The notes: a model not told the origin generated them from the sequence alone. 64,000 nucleotides of DNA from Ignavibacteriales bacterium (GCA_020635285.1 JACKAB010000007.1:62001-126000); one strand, 5' to 3'; counted from the stretch's first letter, positions 35,565 to 46,393 are shown. Translations and numbers: made by a program.

Positions 35565-36371
35565 CTATTCTAAAACAACTGAACCATAGCTGAAAACATA
35601 AGCGCTAAAATAACCAAATGCGTTGTTCGTCCAATTTGTTGTTGGGTTTGCCGGAGCAGTTGAACCAAAAGGTCCACCGCTGGAGCGTGCCAACGCACTT
35701 CTTAATGTTTTAAAATATGTAAAAGTTGGTTCATCAATACTTTGCAATTCAACTTCAATGAGATCACCGGATTTAAATTCCTCCTCTTCATCAAAGTTAA
35801 AAAAGAAAAAATCAATATCATTTCCGTTTGTTAAGCGGTCGTCATACAAAAATATTCTATTAATCTTTTCTCCATTTTTATAAACAACAAATCGGATATA
35901 ATTTTTTATATCGGGATCATCTTTAAAGTAAATATGCAATTCTAATCTTTTCTTATCCTTGTTAAACGGTCGCGATTCTAATTTATAACCAACACTATCA
36001 ACTTCAACAATATTTGGTGCGGATGAAGCTGCGGTATATTTTTGATTTTTATAGTTCACCTCAATATTATATTGATTTTGCTGACGTATTTTAAATTGTT
36101 TATTTTGATATTTTCCTGGGGAAACTTCGTCAAGTGAAAGACTATCTCCACTTGCATCTTTAAGAAAAACGTCAGCATTAGAAATTGTTTTGTATGCGTT
36201 TGGATTATAAAAATCAGTAGATTCAGTTATATACACAAAACTTTGTTCATTTGAATTTGAAAGATTCGCTTCAATTATTATTTCGGGACTTGAAGAATTT
36301 AAATCAATTTCAATTACTTCTTCACAAGCAAATAAAAACGGAATAAGAAATACTAAATATATTTTTTTCAT
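35565..36371 (-). CDS. DUF4249 outer-membrane lipoprotein
   Basis: A 268-residue lipoprotein: signal MKKIYLVFLIPFLFAC with the cysteine near residue 16, then EEVIEIDLNSSSPEIIIEA, the usual DUF4249 opening. It includes VNYKNQKYTAASSAP and a poorly conserved C terminus. DUF4249 proteins accompany TonB-dependent receptors, and the receptor gene here is 12 bases upstream on the same strand, so they likely form an uptake complex in the outer membrane. Ligand unknown. Confidence 0.85.
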   Translation of the reverse strand: MKKIYLVFLIPFLFACEEVIEIDLNSSSPEIIIEANLSNSNEQSFVYITESTDFYNPNAYKTISNADVFLKDASGDSLSLDEVSPGKYQNKQFKIRQQNQYNIEVNYKNQKYTAASSAPNIVEVDSVGYKLESRPFNKDKKRLELHIYFKDDPDIKNYIRFVVYKNGEKINRIFLYDDRLTNGNDIDFFFFNFDEEEEFKSGDLIEVELQSIDEPTFTYFKTLRSALARSSGGPFGSTAPANPTTNWTNNAFGYFSAYVFSYGSVVLE

Positions 36372-36383
36372 GTTAACCTAAAA

Positions 36384-38708
36384 TTAAAATCTAAAATTAA
36401 ATGTTATAGATGGAACAATTGAAAATAGCGCTAGCTTTACTGCCTGCGTTTTTGTTGGGTCATCCGGATTTTCCTCAAATGTAATTCTGTAAGCATTTTC
36501 TCTAGCATAAGCATTGTATACAGAAAAAGTTAAACTCATTTCGTTTTCTTCTGAACGATTAAAATAGTATGTAGCACCCAAATCTAACCGATGATAATCA
36601 GGCATTCTATGTCCGTTTCTTTCCGTATATAGATTTACTGTTTGTCCGTCAATTTCATATTTTCCACTTGGGAAAGTTGCTGCGAAACCGGTACTATAAA
36701 CCCAATTTGCCGAAAGTGACCACCTATCATTTAAATTGTAAATTGCCACCAGAGAAACATCGTGAGTTCTATCTTGCCTTGCCGGAAAAGCATTACCGTC
36801 ATTTATTTTATCAAATTTTCTATCAGTGCTCGATAAAGTATAACTTAACCAACCTGTAAATTTACCGACTTTCTTTTCAACATAAAGTTCCATTCCATAT
36901 GACCAGCCATTGCCAAATACCAACTGTGATTCAATAAATTCATTTAGAAAAATATCTGCGCCATTTTTATATTCAATTAAATTCTGCATGTCTTTGTAAT
37001 AAAACTCAATTGAGGTTTCATATTCATTGTTGTAAAAGTTTCTAAAATATCCAATTGAAACTATATCAGAAACTTCCGGCTTTATTAAAGCAGTGCTTGG
37101 CTGCCAAATATCTAAAGGGGTTGAAGTTGAAGCTGTTGATAACAAATGAATGTTTTGAGTGTTGCGCGCATATCCCAACTTTATTGAACTTGTTACATCA
37201 AGCAAATAATTTATGGAAAGTCTTGGTTCCAAGAAGCTGTATGATTTTATTAATTCGCCGCTCTCGTAAATTTCAGTTTTTGTTACAAGGCCATCTTCAT
37301 CAAACGAGTAAACTTTTCCTTTACCTATTAAGCTAAACGAAGAATAACGCAAACCATAATTTAATTTAAAGAGTTCGGTTACTTTTAATTCGTGACCAAA
37401 ATATGCGTTAGCTTCAATTGCATAATTTTCATCAATTTTTTTTGAATTAAAATTAGTATTACCGGTTACGGAAATTTCTCCGGGAAGAAAGGTATGATAA
37501 ACTCCGTTTATGCCAAATTTAAAAGTATTATCGGAATTAAAATAGTATTGAAAATCTTGTTCAAAATTTATGTCTTTTATGCCGGAGCTTATTGTTGTTG
37601 ATTGTTCAGTATCCTCAATATTTATATCATAATTATAATCACTGTAAAGTAAAGTTGAGTTTGAAAATAATTTTTCACTAAAAATGTGGTTCCACCGAAA
37701 TGTGGCTGTTGTGTTTCCCCAATCAAAACCAAACTCATCATTAAAGCCAAACTTATCTCTTCCATTATAACCGGAAAGAAATATTCTATCGTTTTCTCCC
37801 AATTTATAATTTAGTTTTCCGTTAAAATCGTAAAAATATAGCGTGGAGTTTTTTAGTTGATCATCTCCAAAGAGCGGAAAGAAAACATCTGCATAAGTTC
37901 TTCTTCCTGAGAAAATAAAGGAACCTTTATCCTCAACAATTGGTCCCTCAACAGTTAAGCGTGATGAAATTAAACCAATACCGCCATAAGCCGAGTATTG
38001 CTTTGTGCTACCGTCTTTCATACTGATATCTAAAACTGAGCTTAATCTTCCGCCATATTCTGGACCAGAAATTCCCTTAATAATTTTAGCGTTTTTAATT
38101 GCATCTGAATTGAAAACAGAGAAAAACCCCAATAAGTGAGAAGCATTGTAAACTGGAGCCTCATCTAAAATAATTAAATTTTGATCTGTTGATCCACCTC
38201 TAACTATAAATCCACTGTTGCCTTCTCCGGCAGATGAAACTCCAGGCAAAAGCTGAATAGTTTTTAAAATATCCTTTTCGCCAAATATTACAGGCACTTT
38301 GTCAATTTCTTTTGGAACAATATCAGATGTTCCCATATCCGTAGATTTAACATTAGCATCTGCTTTCTTATCTAACACAACAACTTCTTGCAAATTGTAA
38401 GCCGTGCTGGAAATATGCACGTCGAGTTTTTTTGAGTTTGTTAAATCAACCGGGATCGACTTTTTTTCATAACCTACAAAGCTAAAGTCAATATTATATT
38501 TTGATGACGGAATGGTTATTGAATAAAATCCATATTCATTTGAGCTTGTTCCTGTTCCCAATTCTTTAATGTAAATGTTTGCGCCAATCATAGTTTCACC
38601 GGTGTTTGCATCATAAATAAAACCGCTTAGTGTAGAGGTTGTTTCACTTTGCGCAAATGCCGAAGTTATATAAAAAGAATAGATTAATAATAATTTGAAA
38701 AATTTCAA
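36384..38708 (-). CDS. TonB-dependent receptor with carboxypeptidase-like N domain
   Basis: A 774-residue outer-membrane receptor. Signal peptide, then a CarboxypepD_reg-like domain (LSGFIYDANTGETMIGANIY, residues about 25-100), the plug domain with VRGGSTDQNLIILDEAPVYN and GPEYGGRLSSVLDI (about 140-240), and a 22-strand-type barrel ending in aromatic FNFRF. It lacks the size and SusD partner of SusC systems. Instead a DUF4249 lipoprotein gene follows immediately. Probably imports an unidentified ligand. Confidence 0.92.
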   Translation of the reverse strand: MKFFKLLLIYSFYITSAFAQSETTSTLSGFIYDANTGETMIGANIYIKELGTGTSSNEYGFYSITIPSSKYNIDFSFVGYEKKSIPVDLTNSKKLDVHISSTAYNLQEVVVLDKKADANVKSTDMGTSDIVPKEIDKVPVIFGEKDILKTIQLLPGVSSAGEGNSGFIVRGGSTDQNLIILDEAPVYNASHLLGFFSVFNSDAIKNAKIIKGISGPEYGGRLSSVLDISMKDGSTKQYSAYGGIGLISSRLTVEGPIVEDKGSFIFSGRRTYADVFFPLFGDDQLKNSTLYFYDFNGKLNYKLGENDRIFLSGYNGRDKFGFNDEFGFDWGNTTATFRWNHIFSEKLFSNSTLLYSDYNYDINIEDTEQSTTISSGIKDINFEQDFQYYFNSDNTFKFGINGVYHTFLPGEISVTGNTNFNSKKIDENYAIEANAYFGHELKVTELFKLNYGLRYSSFSLIGKGKVYSFDEDGLVTKTEIYESGELIKSYSFLEPRLSINYLLDVTSSIKLGYARNTQNIHLLSTASTSTPLDIWQPSTALIKPEVSDIVSIGYFRNFYNNEYETSIEFYYKDMQNLIEYKNGADIFLNEFIESQLVFGNGWSYGMELYVEKKVGKFTGWLSYTLSSTDRKFDKINDGNAFPARQDRTHDVSLVAIYNLNDRWSLSANWVYSTGFAATFPSGKYEIDGQTVNLYTERNGHRMPDYHRLDLGATYYFNRSEENEMSLTFSVYNAYARENAYRITFEENPDDPTKTQAVKLALFSIVPSITFNFRF

Positions 38709-38946
38709 AAAAACTCCATTAATGGGTTAATAATTTTTAGGTTAGACTTTTGTTTAGGAGAAAAGTTTCTAAAAAAGAATTAAATATGGTCTAAATAATC
38801 GCCCTAAATTCAATAATTAAAATTACATAATTAATGAATGAAAAAGCTCGAGGGACTCTAAATAGTTTATAAAACTATGTTAGAGATTTTTTTTGTCATT
38901 GAGCAGCTAATCCACACATTAGAATTACAAATCAACTTATAAATTT

Positions 38947-40760
38947 TTAATTAGAAAACTGAGATTTATGCAATTCTTCTATTGAACTTAAAATGGATTT
39001 AATCTTTTCAATTTTCTTTGCAGGTTCTTCTTCATTCGGCTTTAATTTTAATGCAGATGAAAAATGATCCATAGCATTTTGATAATCTTTCTCAAATAAA
39101 AACTCATTTCCCTTTTTAATATTTTCAGAGTAAGAAGCATCAATTTCCGGCTGAAGTTTTTTTACTTTAATTGCATCTCCGCCTTCTTCTGCGATAAGAT
39201 TAAGAAACTCTTGCGGATAGCCAACTCTTTTTGGTTTGGCAAACTCATCTTTTACAACACCGTCTATGTATTTCATATTTAGAAAGCCAAAAAACTCTTT
39301 CCAGGTGTTGTAAGTATTCAGCCCGGATGTATTGGAATACTCAGTTAAAAAATTTACAGCTTCTCCTTTGGATTTATTTAAAGAGAAAGAGCAGTGGCTT
39401 CTACGGTTTCCTGTTCGCTTAAAAACTCACCCTCCAATTCACTTTGCTTTCTAACAACATCATCAATAGCAAGAGAATATCTTGGATAAACAAAATTTGA
39501 AACCGAATTAAATACCCAAAATATTGCATCCCAATTAAATTTGCCAAGAGAAGCAATATTTTCTTGATAGTTATAAGGGATCGATTTCATTGAGCAATAC
39601 ATTGGTGTATAAACTGTCATATAAGTATCATCAACTCCAAACCAGAGAACTCCGCCAATTTCATCTGGTAAACTTGAGCGCGATTGTGATACAAAAGAGA
39701 AACCGGTTTGATAAGTTGAGATCGGTCGCTCATTAAAATATTTATCTCCATCGACTTCAAAAGTAAGGGGACTGCATCTATAAGGCATATTGTATGGTCC
39801 GGCTGCAACACCTTTTGTCATGTCAAGTTCGGTTCCCTCATAATGATCTCTCATAAGCTGCATAACATCATGGACTGAAATTTTACTATCAGGTTTAATC
39901 CATAATGGCATTCTTTCCAATGATTCGCCCTTAATGTAGCCTAAATATTTATCCATACTGCTGTTTACTCTTCTAAACATAGACCAAACTCTGGCATCAC
40001 AAAAACGCACTCCACCAAAATCTAAAGGATTATATGCAGCGGCAAAATCAAAATCTTTATCATTTCCTTCGAAGTATTCTTTTTCTCGAGCAAATGAAAT
40101 TACATCATCAGAGTAAATACAATTGTCAGGATCATTTAAAGGGAACGTAGTAATTCTTGCTTGGTTAGCATGACCGGAAACAAAACCATCTGGAATTTTT
40201 CTTGCTACCCAAACTGCTCCAGTGCTTCCTTCTCCTTTGCCAATCATCTCTAAAATCCAAGCTTCGTTTTTATCTGCAATAGAAAAAGATTCTCCCGAAC
40301 TATAATAACCAAACTCAGAAACTAGGTCTGTCATAATTTTTATTGCTTCTCTTGCAGATTTAGATCTTTGCAATGCAATGTACATCAAGCTTCCATAATC
40401 AATAATACCTTTTGAATCTGTAAGTCCTTCCCTTCCGCCAAATGTGGTTTCGCCAATAGCCACTTGATGTTCGTTGATATTTCCGACAACATTATATGTA
40501 ACTTCTGCTTGTGGAATTACTCCTAAAAATTTTCCAGTATCCCATTCATAAACTTCTAAAGTTGTTCCTTTGGGATAAACAGCAGCCTTAAAATGATAAA
40601 GCTCGCCATACATATTATATGAATCTGCTGAATATGTAATCATAACAGAGCCGTCTGTACTTGCGCCTTTGGTTACAATCAAATTTGTGCAGGCGTTACT
40701 TGTTGAATTAAGTAAAATTAAAATTGTTAAAATGAAAACAAGAGATATATTTTTTGTCAT
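38947..40760 (-). CDS. C69-family dipeptidase with TPR-like C-terminal tail (one frameshift)
   Basis: The main piece (39378-40760) is an Ntn-hydrolase of peptidase family C69. A signal peptide ends in SNACTNLIVTKGAS, whose cysteine becomes the N-terminal nucleophile, followed by GSVMITYSADSYN and NEHQVAIGETTFGGRE. A one-base shift near 39381-39395 joins it to a tail (38947-39377) containing VNFLTEYSNTSGLNTYNTW and a TPR-like NGN...FEKDYQNAMDHFSSALKLKP repeat. Full length is about 604 residues. Members cleave dipeptides; the tail may mediate binding. Confidence 0.8.
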
Positions 40761-40820
40761 GATTTGCTACAGTTAATTATTAGAAAGTTATTTAGTTGAT
40801 AAAATTTCAATAAAAATATT

Positions 40821-41807
40821 TTATTCAAAAGAATATTTCAAGCCAATTTCTTTGCGTATTTTATCCATCAATTCCATATTTGCTAATGTCTGATCAAGCG
40901 GCATAATTGAACTTTCTAATTTACCTGCTTGAATACAATTCATTGCTTCTTCAATTTCATATTCAAAACCGGAAGCCCTAAATGGTTGAGATTCTGTTGT
41001 TTCTTTATCATCAACGTAAAGAGTTGCTTTTGTTGCTCCCCAAAACATATTGTGAATTCTAATATAACCTTTTGAGCCGTATATAATAAAATCGTTTTCG
41101 TTTTTTGACAATAAATTGCAACTGAATTGAGATACAGCTCCACTTTCATATTGAAGGTTTACAGCTAGCAATTCATCCACATTTGTTTTGCCCAAATAAC
41201 CAATAGCACTAACTTTTGTTGGGTTTTGCTTCATTACCCATTGCGAAATAGCAATATTATAAACACCAAGATCAAGTAAACCTCCGCCTGCTAACTCGTG
41301 ATTAAATTTTCTATCTTCAAGATTTCTGGGAAAATTAATTCCGAATGTTGAATTCAATAATTTTACATCACCAATTAAATTCTCATCCAACCAAGACCTT
41401 ACCACGTTATAAATTGGTAAAAATCTAGTCCATACTGCTTCCATTAAAAACAGATTATTCTTTCTTGCAGTTTCAACTAAAATTTTTGATTGAGTGGAAT
41501 TTACAGTTAATGGTTTTTCACAAAGTACCGGTTTCCCGGCATTTAATGCAAGTAAGACTTGTTCAAAGTGAAATCTGTGCGGAGTTGAAATGTATATTGC
41601 ATCAATGTCTTGGTCGTTGACCAATTCTTCATACGAAAGATAAATTTTTTTAATACCATATTTATTTGCGAAAGTATTAGCACGTTCTTTATTTCTGCTG
41701 GCAATTGCAAATATTTCTGCATTCTCAATTCCAGTTATTCCTTCCGCAAATTTATTTGCTATTCTGCCGGGACCAATTATTCCCCATTTAAATTTTTCTT
41801 TTTCCAT
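40821..41807 (-). CDS. Gfo/Idh/MocA family oxidoreductase
   Basis: A 328-residue NAD(P)-dependent sugar-type oxidoreductase. The Rossmann motif GIIGPGRIANKFAEGI is at residue 9, ISTPHRFHFEQVLLAL and the catalytic CEKPLTVN near residue 97, then a C-terminal alpha/beta domain with GGGLLDLGVYNIAISQWV. The EKP lysine is the expected proton donor. Closest known types are trans-dihydrodiol or glucose-fructose oxidoreductase-like proteins; the substrate is not determinable. Confidence 0.9.
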   Translation of the reverse strand: MEKEKFKWGIIGPGRIANKFAEGITGIENAEIFAIASRNKERANTFANKYGIKKIYLSYEELVNDQDIDAIYISTPHRFHFEQVLLALNAGKPVLCEKPLTVNSTQSKILVETARKNNLFLMEAVWTRFLPIYNVVRSWLDENLIGDVKLLNSTFGINFPRNLEDRKFNHELAGGGLLDLGVYNIAISQWVMKQNPTKVSAIGYLGKTNVDELLAVNLQYESGAVSQFSCNLLSKNENDFIIYGSKGYIRIHNMFWGATKATLYVDDKETTESQPFRASGFEYEIEEAMNCIQAGKLESSIMPLDQTLANMELMDKIRKEIGLKYSFE

Positions 41808-41960
41808 AAATTCTATTTTTTTTAATTATTAATAATACCATTTCAAATATATGTTATTGAATTAACAAATTAAATTTTTCTGTTTGGAAACTTTATTAAA
41901 ATTTTTGGGTAATAGACATATTATTTATCTTTAAGCTATTCATTAAAAATTTATTTCAAT

Positions 41961-43220
41961 ATGAGAAATCCGTTTATATTTATTTCAATCTTTATTGTTG
42001 TGTTACTGATAATTGATTTTTACGCTTATCGCGGAGTTAAAAAATTAATTGTCGATTTAGAAGAGAAAACAAAACGAATTATCAAAATTTTATTCTGGAT
42101 TGTGCCTTTTGGTCTTATTGCCGGCCTAATAAGTATAAGTCAATTAAGAGATGTAATTTCGCCTGAAAAATATTTGATATTTTTTCACTTTACTTCAGGA
42201 ACGTTTATTCTTTTTTATGTGCCTAAATTAATTTTCATTTTCTTCAATTTTATTGATGATTTACTTCATGGTACTTTACACATATTTTCCAGAAAGAAAA
42301 AAGAAAATATTGAAGAGTTCAAAGCAAAAAAAATTACACGAAGTAAATTTTTAACTCAAGTTGGCATTATTACTGCCGGCATTCCATTTTTAGCGCTTGC
42401 ATATGGAATTGCCTGGGGAAGATTTGATCTTATTGTGCGTAAATTGAAAATTGAATTTGATAATCTGCCGCAAAAATTTAATGGATTAAAAATTGTTCAG
42501 ATTTCTGATTTTCATATGGGCAGTTTTTTAAATCAGTTTTGGTTTGTGGAAGAAGTAGTTGAAAAAGTAAATTCGCTCAAGCCCGATTTACTTTTATTCA
42601 CCGGTGATTTTGTAAACAATACTTCCGATGAAATGGATAAGTTTTTGGAAGTATTAAGTAAGTTAAAATCTAAATATGGAAATTATTCTATTCTTGGAAA
42701 CCACGATTATGGCGAATATGTTAGGTGGGACTCTGAAGAAGCAAAGAAAAATAATTTAGAAAGATTAAAAAATCTGCAAAGACAAGTTGGTTTTGATTTA
42801 TTGCTTAATGAAAACAGAAAAATTAAAATTGAGGATGAGTCAATAGAATTAGTTGGAGTTGAGAATTGGGGACTTCCGCCATTCCCGCAATACGGAGATT
42901 TAAAAAAGGCATTAACAAATGTTGATGATGATTCGTTTAAAATATTAATGAGCCACGATCCCACACACTGGGATGAAGAAGTTTATCCCGCAACAAATAT
43001 TGATCTTACACTTTCCGGTCATACACACGGAGCACAATTTGGAATTGAAATTCCAGGTTGGCGTTGGAGCCCAGTAAATATGCGTTATAAACGTTGGGGA
43101 GGGCTTTACACTGAAGGCAAACAACATCTGCATGTAAATACCGGGATTGGTTTTATCGGCTTCCCAGGCAGAGTTGGTATGCCGCCGGAAATTACAGTAA
43201 TTGAGTTGGAGAGAATTTAA
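41961..43220 (+). CDS. Membrane-anchored metallophosphoesterase
   Basis: A 419-residue protein: four hydrophobic helices in the first 155 residues, then a calcineurin-like phosphoesterase domain with all metal motifs, namely QISDFHMGSF (D-x-H), LLFTGDFVNN (GD), YSILGNHDYGEY (GNH), LMSHDPTHW and LTLSGHTHGAQFG (GHTH). This layout matches YaeI/UDP-2,3-diacylglucosamine-hydrolase-related membrane phosphoesterases. The substrate may be a lipid phosphate, but that is inference. Confidence 0.9.
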   Translation: MRNPFIFISIFIVVLLIIDFYAYRGVKKLIVDLEEKTKRIIKILFWIVPFGLIAGLISISQLRDVISPEKYLIFFHFTSGTFILFYVPKLIFIFFNFIDDLLHGTLHIFSRKKKENIEEFKAKKITRSKFLTQVGIITAGIPFLALAYGIAWGRFDLIVRKLKIEFDNLPQKFNGLKIVQISDFHMGSFLNQFWFVEEVVEKVNSLKPDLLLFTGDFVNNTSDEMDKFLEVLSKLKSKYGNYSILGNHDYGEYVRWDSEEAKKNNLERLKNLQRQVGFDLLLNENRKIKIEDESIELVGVENWGLPPFPQYGDLKKALTNVDDDSFKILMSHDPTHWDEEVYPATNIDLTLSGHTHGAQFGIEIPGWRWSPVNMRYKRWGGLYTEGKQHLHVNTGIGFIGFPGRVGMPPEITVIELERI

Positions 43221-43258
43221 ACTACGAAAGAGAATTTTTACAAAAAAATATTACTCAA

Positions 43259-44031
43259 TCATTTCTGAAAAGGTGTAACTTTTAAATTGTACTTTTTTGT
43301 TAGTGAGAAAAGTTCTCTTAAATATTGATATTCAATTTGATAAGAAGCTGTTGCTGTTTTTACTGGGTTGTGAGAATAAAAAACAATTACTTTATTTTTA
43401 TTTGCTGCTCGTTTCAAACCTTCTTCTATCATATCTAATGATATATTAAAATTTTTATCAATCCCCAATGAAGAAATAACCCTTTGTTTATCAAAGCAAA
43501 AACATATTTCATCAATATCTTTAATGTTTTTTTTTCAAGTGGTCTACGTTGTTCATCAGTAATATCTCTAATTACATTAAAAGTATTTAATAAACAACTA
43601 TTTAAGGAATCGCAATTATATCCATTTGGGTAAGAAAAGGAAGTTGGATACAAATTTATATTATTCATAAAATCCAAAGCTGGTTTAATTTCTATATTAA
43701 AGTAATTTTGCAACGTATGATTCTCCAAATATTTTAAAGCATCAATATGCTGCCAACCATGACAGCCAATTTCATGACCTTTATCTTGAAATGTTTTTAG
43801 TAGGTCAATTTCTTCTTTAGATATTTTATAAATCTGTGTAATAAAAAATGTGGCTTTAACATCATTTGAATCAAGTAGAGGAAGGATATTGTTCCAATTT
43901 TTAATATAAGTATCATCAAAGGTAAGACAAAACCCAGCTTTTTTAACTAAGTCTATTGGAGGGGTTGGTGTATCATTACAACCGAAAAGTAGCAGTAGAA
44001 GAAGAAATTTTAACCCAAAATATGCTTTCAC
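43259..44031 (-). pseudogene. Polysaccharide deacetylase lipoprotein (one frameshift)
   Basis: A NodB-type deacetylase with a lipoprotein signal (LLLLLLFGCNDTP). The catalytic FCLTFDDTY (Asp pair) and GHEIGCHGWQHIDALKYL (His pair) are present, as is SFSYPNGYNC. The T9 run at 43527-43535 (plus strand) breaks the frame. With one more base the sequence continues NIKDIDEICFCFDKQRVISS and DMIEEGLKRAANKNKVIVFY to the stop at 43259. The rejoined length is about 257 residues. Expected role: removal of acetyl groups from surface or wall polysaccharide. Confidence 0.78.
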
Positions 44032-44122
44032 AATTTTTTGAATTTTTGTTTTATTTTTTATTTATTCAAACATACTAAAAAACAAAACATGTTTAAAATA
44101 AAATAGTTTAATACCTAATCTC

Positions 44123-45730
44123 TTATTTTGCAAATTGCTTAACCCAATATTCCGGATTTAACTCTTCACCCGTTGAAGTTTTAATAAGTTTATCCCATTT
44201 AAATAAAGCACCATATGAGAAAAATAAATTTTTTAAATATTCTCCAACTTCTTTTTTGCCAATAAAAGAAATCAACTCATTCTTCTTATCATTTAACACT
44301 TTTTCTTTAATATAAAAATAAAGCTGAGAAGCTAACAACTCGCCCATCATATAATTCTGATAATAAACCGGGTAAAGTGCAATATGAATTTTTGAAGCCC
44401 AATCTGGTTCATTCCGGTTTTCCAGCTTTTTCAACCCTTGATATTTTTCAACCAATTCCCACCAAAGTGTGTTTAAATCTCTATCTGGATTTTCGAACAT
44501 GGCTTTTTCAAATCTATAAATTACCTGCACCCAACGTGAGAAAATAATTTGCTCAAGCTGTAAAGTTTTAAAACTTTCTTTGGCAATTTTATTTTTTACT
44601 TCGCCGCTAATTCCCAGCATTCCTTCTAACCAATTGGGATTTGAAGCCAAACGTCCGAACAGCATTGCTATTGCTTCTGTTGTAAAAATATGTGCATGCT
44701 CGCGTAAAACCCACGGCAATTGAGCACTTACATACTTATCATAAACAGCATGACCAAACTCGTGCAGCATTGTTGACATCCATTTGTAATTTGGTTTAAT
44801 GTTGCACAAAACTCTAATGTCACCTTCTTTATCAATTTGAGTGCAGTATGCGTGCTGGTATTTTCCATCTTTCTCATAAAGATCGCTGTTGGCAAGCATG
44901 TCTTTTATATCTAATCCAATTCCGGAATAATAATCATCGGTAAGTTTTTCGATGTTCTCCTTTTCAAAATATTTATCCAAATTTAAATTATAAATACTTG
45001 GTCCCTGCTGAAAAAATTTATCCTGATAATGCCAAGGCATGAGTTTTTCTTTATCTACATTATAATGTTTTGATAAATATTCATCAATTTCATTTTTGAT
45101 TTCCAAGAATTTCGGTCTGGTTAATTCATCAAGTTTATCAAAAAGATTGTCCATAAAAATAGGATCAAGCTCACTTAATGTTAAACTCATTTGATGATAA
45201 TTTTTATAACCTAAATTTATCGCAGCTTCATTTCTCAATTTTACTAACTGAATTACATCTTCGCTAACTAATTTGCCAATTTGTTTACTTGCCTTCCATG
45301 TAGCTTCTAATTCTATTGAGTCTTTTGAATTTTCCAAAACTCTATCAATTTCATTATCTGTTAATTTTTTATCGTTTACATCTGCGCGGTAAGTGGAAAA
45401 CACTTGTTCAATTTTGCTTGCAAGATTTACAGTTTTTTCTAATAGCTCTTCTTCTATTTGGAACTCAGAATAAGCATTAAAGATTACATCTAATTCTCTT
45501 TTGTTTACATCATTTTTAATTTCATTGGAGTCTTTAAACTTTTTTAGTTTTTCAAAATCATCCTTGTTTGAGAAAATCTTTTTTAATTTTAGTTCAAGCT
45601 CAGCAGTTTTTGTATAATCTTCTGGATTGCCGGAAATGGTTGCGTTAAAGTTTGAAAGGCTTAGTTCTCTGCTTAAGTCAACTACTTTATTTTCAAATGA
45701 TGCAATAAATTCTAAAAATTCTTTTTCCAC
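44123..45730 (-). CDS. M2/ACE-like zinc metallopeptidase
   Basis: A 535-residue gluzincin. The zinc site is TMLHEFGHAVYDKYV near residue 318, with the third-ligand glutamate in FTTEAIAMLFGRL. Upstream landmarks WKASKQIGKLVSEDVIQLVKLRNEAA, GYKNYHQMSL and LMPWHYQDKFFQQGP match bacterial M2 (ACE-like) dipeptidyl carboxypeptidases better than M3 enzymes. No signal peptide is evident, so it is probably cytosolic. The GroES-like gene upstream is on the same strand but separated by about 120 bases with a hairpin. Confidence 0.82.
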   Translation of the reverse strand: MEKEFLEFIASFENKVVDLSRELSLSNFNATISGNPEDYTKTAELELKLKKIFSNKDDFEKLKKFKDSNEIKNDVNKRELDVIFNAYSEFQIEEELLEKTVNLASKIEQVFSTYRADVNDKKLTDNEIDRVLENSKDSIELEATWKASKQIGKLVSEDVIQLVKLRNEAAINLGYKNYHQMSLTLSELDPIFMDNLFDKLDELTRPKFLEIKNEIDEYLSKHYNVDKEKLMPWHYQDKFFQQGPSIYNLNLDKYFEKENIEKLTDDYYSGIGLDIKDMLANSDLYEKDGKYQHAYCTQIDKEGDIRVLCNIKPNYKWMSTMLHEFGHAVYDKYVSAQLPWVLREHAHIFTTEAIAMLFGRLASNPNWLEGMLGISGEVKNKIAKESFKTLQLEQIIFSRWVQVIYRFEKAMFENPDRDLNTLWWELVEKYQGLKKLENRNEPDWASKIHIALYPVYYQNYMMGELLASQLYFYIKEKVLNDKKNELISFIGKKEVGEYLKNLFFSYGALFKWDKLIKTSTGEELNPEYWVKQFAK

Positions 45731-45770
45731 AATTTTATCCTTTAATCCGTCTTTCCCAAATGTTTTAATC

Positions 45771-45804
45771 GGGAATCTATTTAGTTAAAGTAATCTGGAT
45801 TCCC
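45771..45804. repeat. Inverted repeat GGGAATC/GATTCCC
   Basis: GGGAATC (45771-45777) pairs with GATTCCC (45798-45804) in the gap between the groES-like and peptidase genes. It is followed by an unusually G+C-rich stretch (GCTTACCGCAGGCAAG) that resembles fragments of dispersed GGGAATC-type repeats. It might be a weak terminator for the groES-like gene. Confidence 0.35.
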
Positions 45805-45851
45805 ACTCATGCTTACCGCAGGCAAGTTTGTGGCAATGGCAAATTTACCAA

Positions 45852-46214
45852 TTAGTTAAATAATTCCTCATCACGCATTAAAAGCAGTATTGCAGATTGT
45901 GGAACAATAACAAGTTTCTTTTTATCAAGTTCAATATCAATTGCTTCTTTGCGCATAAAAATAGCAAAGTCTCCCTCTTTTGCTTGCAGAGGAATATACT
46001 TGGTTTGTTTTCCTTGCTTCCACGGTTCGTCATCATCTACCGGAGATGCAATTGGGTAACCAGGACCAACCTTAATTATATAGCCGCCTTGAACCTTCTC
46101 TTTTTCCTTAATTCCAGGTGGAAGATACAAACCGCTATTAGTTTTCTCTAAATCCTCTTCGGGCTTAATTAAAACTCTATCGCCCACAATTATAATTTTT
46201 GATGTGTCAATCAT
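45852..46214 (-). CDS. GroES-like co-chaperonin homologue (long form)
   Basis: A 120-residue GroES-fold protein from the ATG at 46214 (MIDTSKIIIVGDRVLIKPEE). It has the co-chaperonin opening DRVLIKPEEDLEKTNSGLYLPPG and the closing MRKEAIDIELDKKKLVIVPQSAIL, but is about 25 residues longer than standard GroES. A charged loop (PIASPVDDDEPWKQGKQTKY) lies where the roof hairpin would be. No groEL is nearby. It may be a divergent second copy with its own role. A longer frame starting at 46244 lacks a clear ribosome site. Confidence 0.78.
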   Translation of the reverse strand: MIDTSKIIIVGDRVLIKPEEDLEKTNSGLYLPPGIKEKEKVQGGYIIKVGPGYPIASPVDDDEPWKQGKQTKYIPLQAKEGDFAIFMRKEAIDIELDKKKLVIVPQSAILLLMRDEELFN

Positions 46215-46393
46215 ATAGAATGTAATTTTATTTTTATTGTACAAAAATAGTAAAGATTGTTAAATTGGAAACCATCCTCAGTAATTTTTATTGAATTTTT
46301 AGAAGTTCAAAATTATTACTTAGTTTTAAAAATTGTAGCTTTTAAAATATTTATAATTGTTTTTAATTTAACATAATCTTCTCTTAAAATAAT

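Noticed and set aside
36668..37336. Plus-strand reading frames inside the TonB receptor gene
   Set aside because: Antisense to a clear outer-membrane receptor; compositions are those of shadow frames.
38709..38946. A hidden small gene between the TonB receptor and C69 genes
   Set aside because: No frame of useful length, ribosome site or conserved motif could be found.
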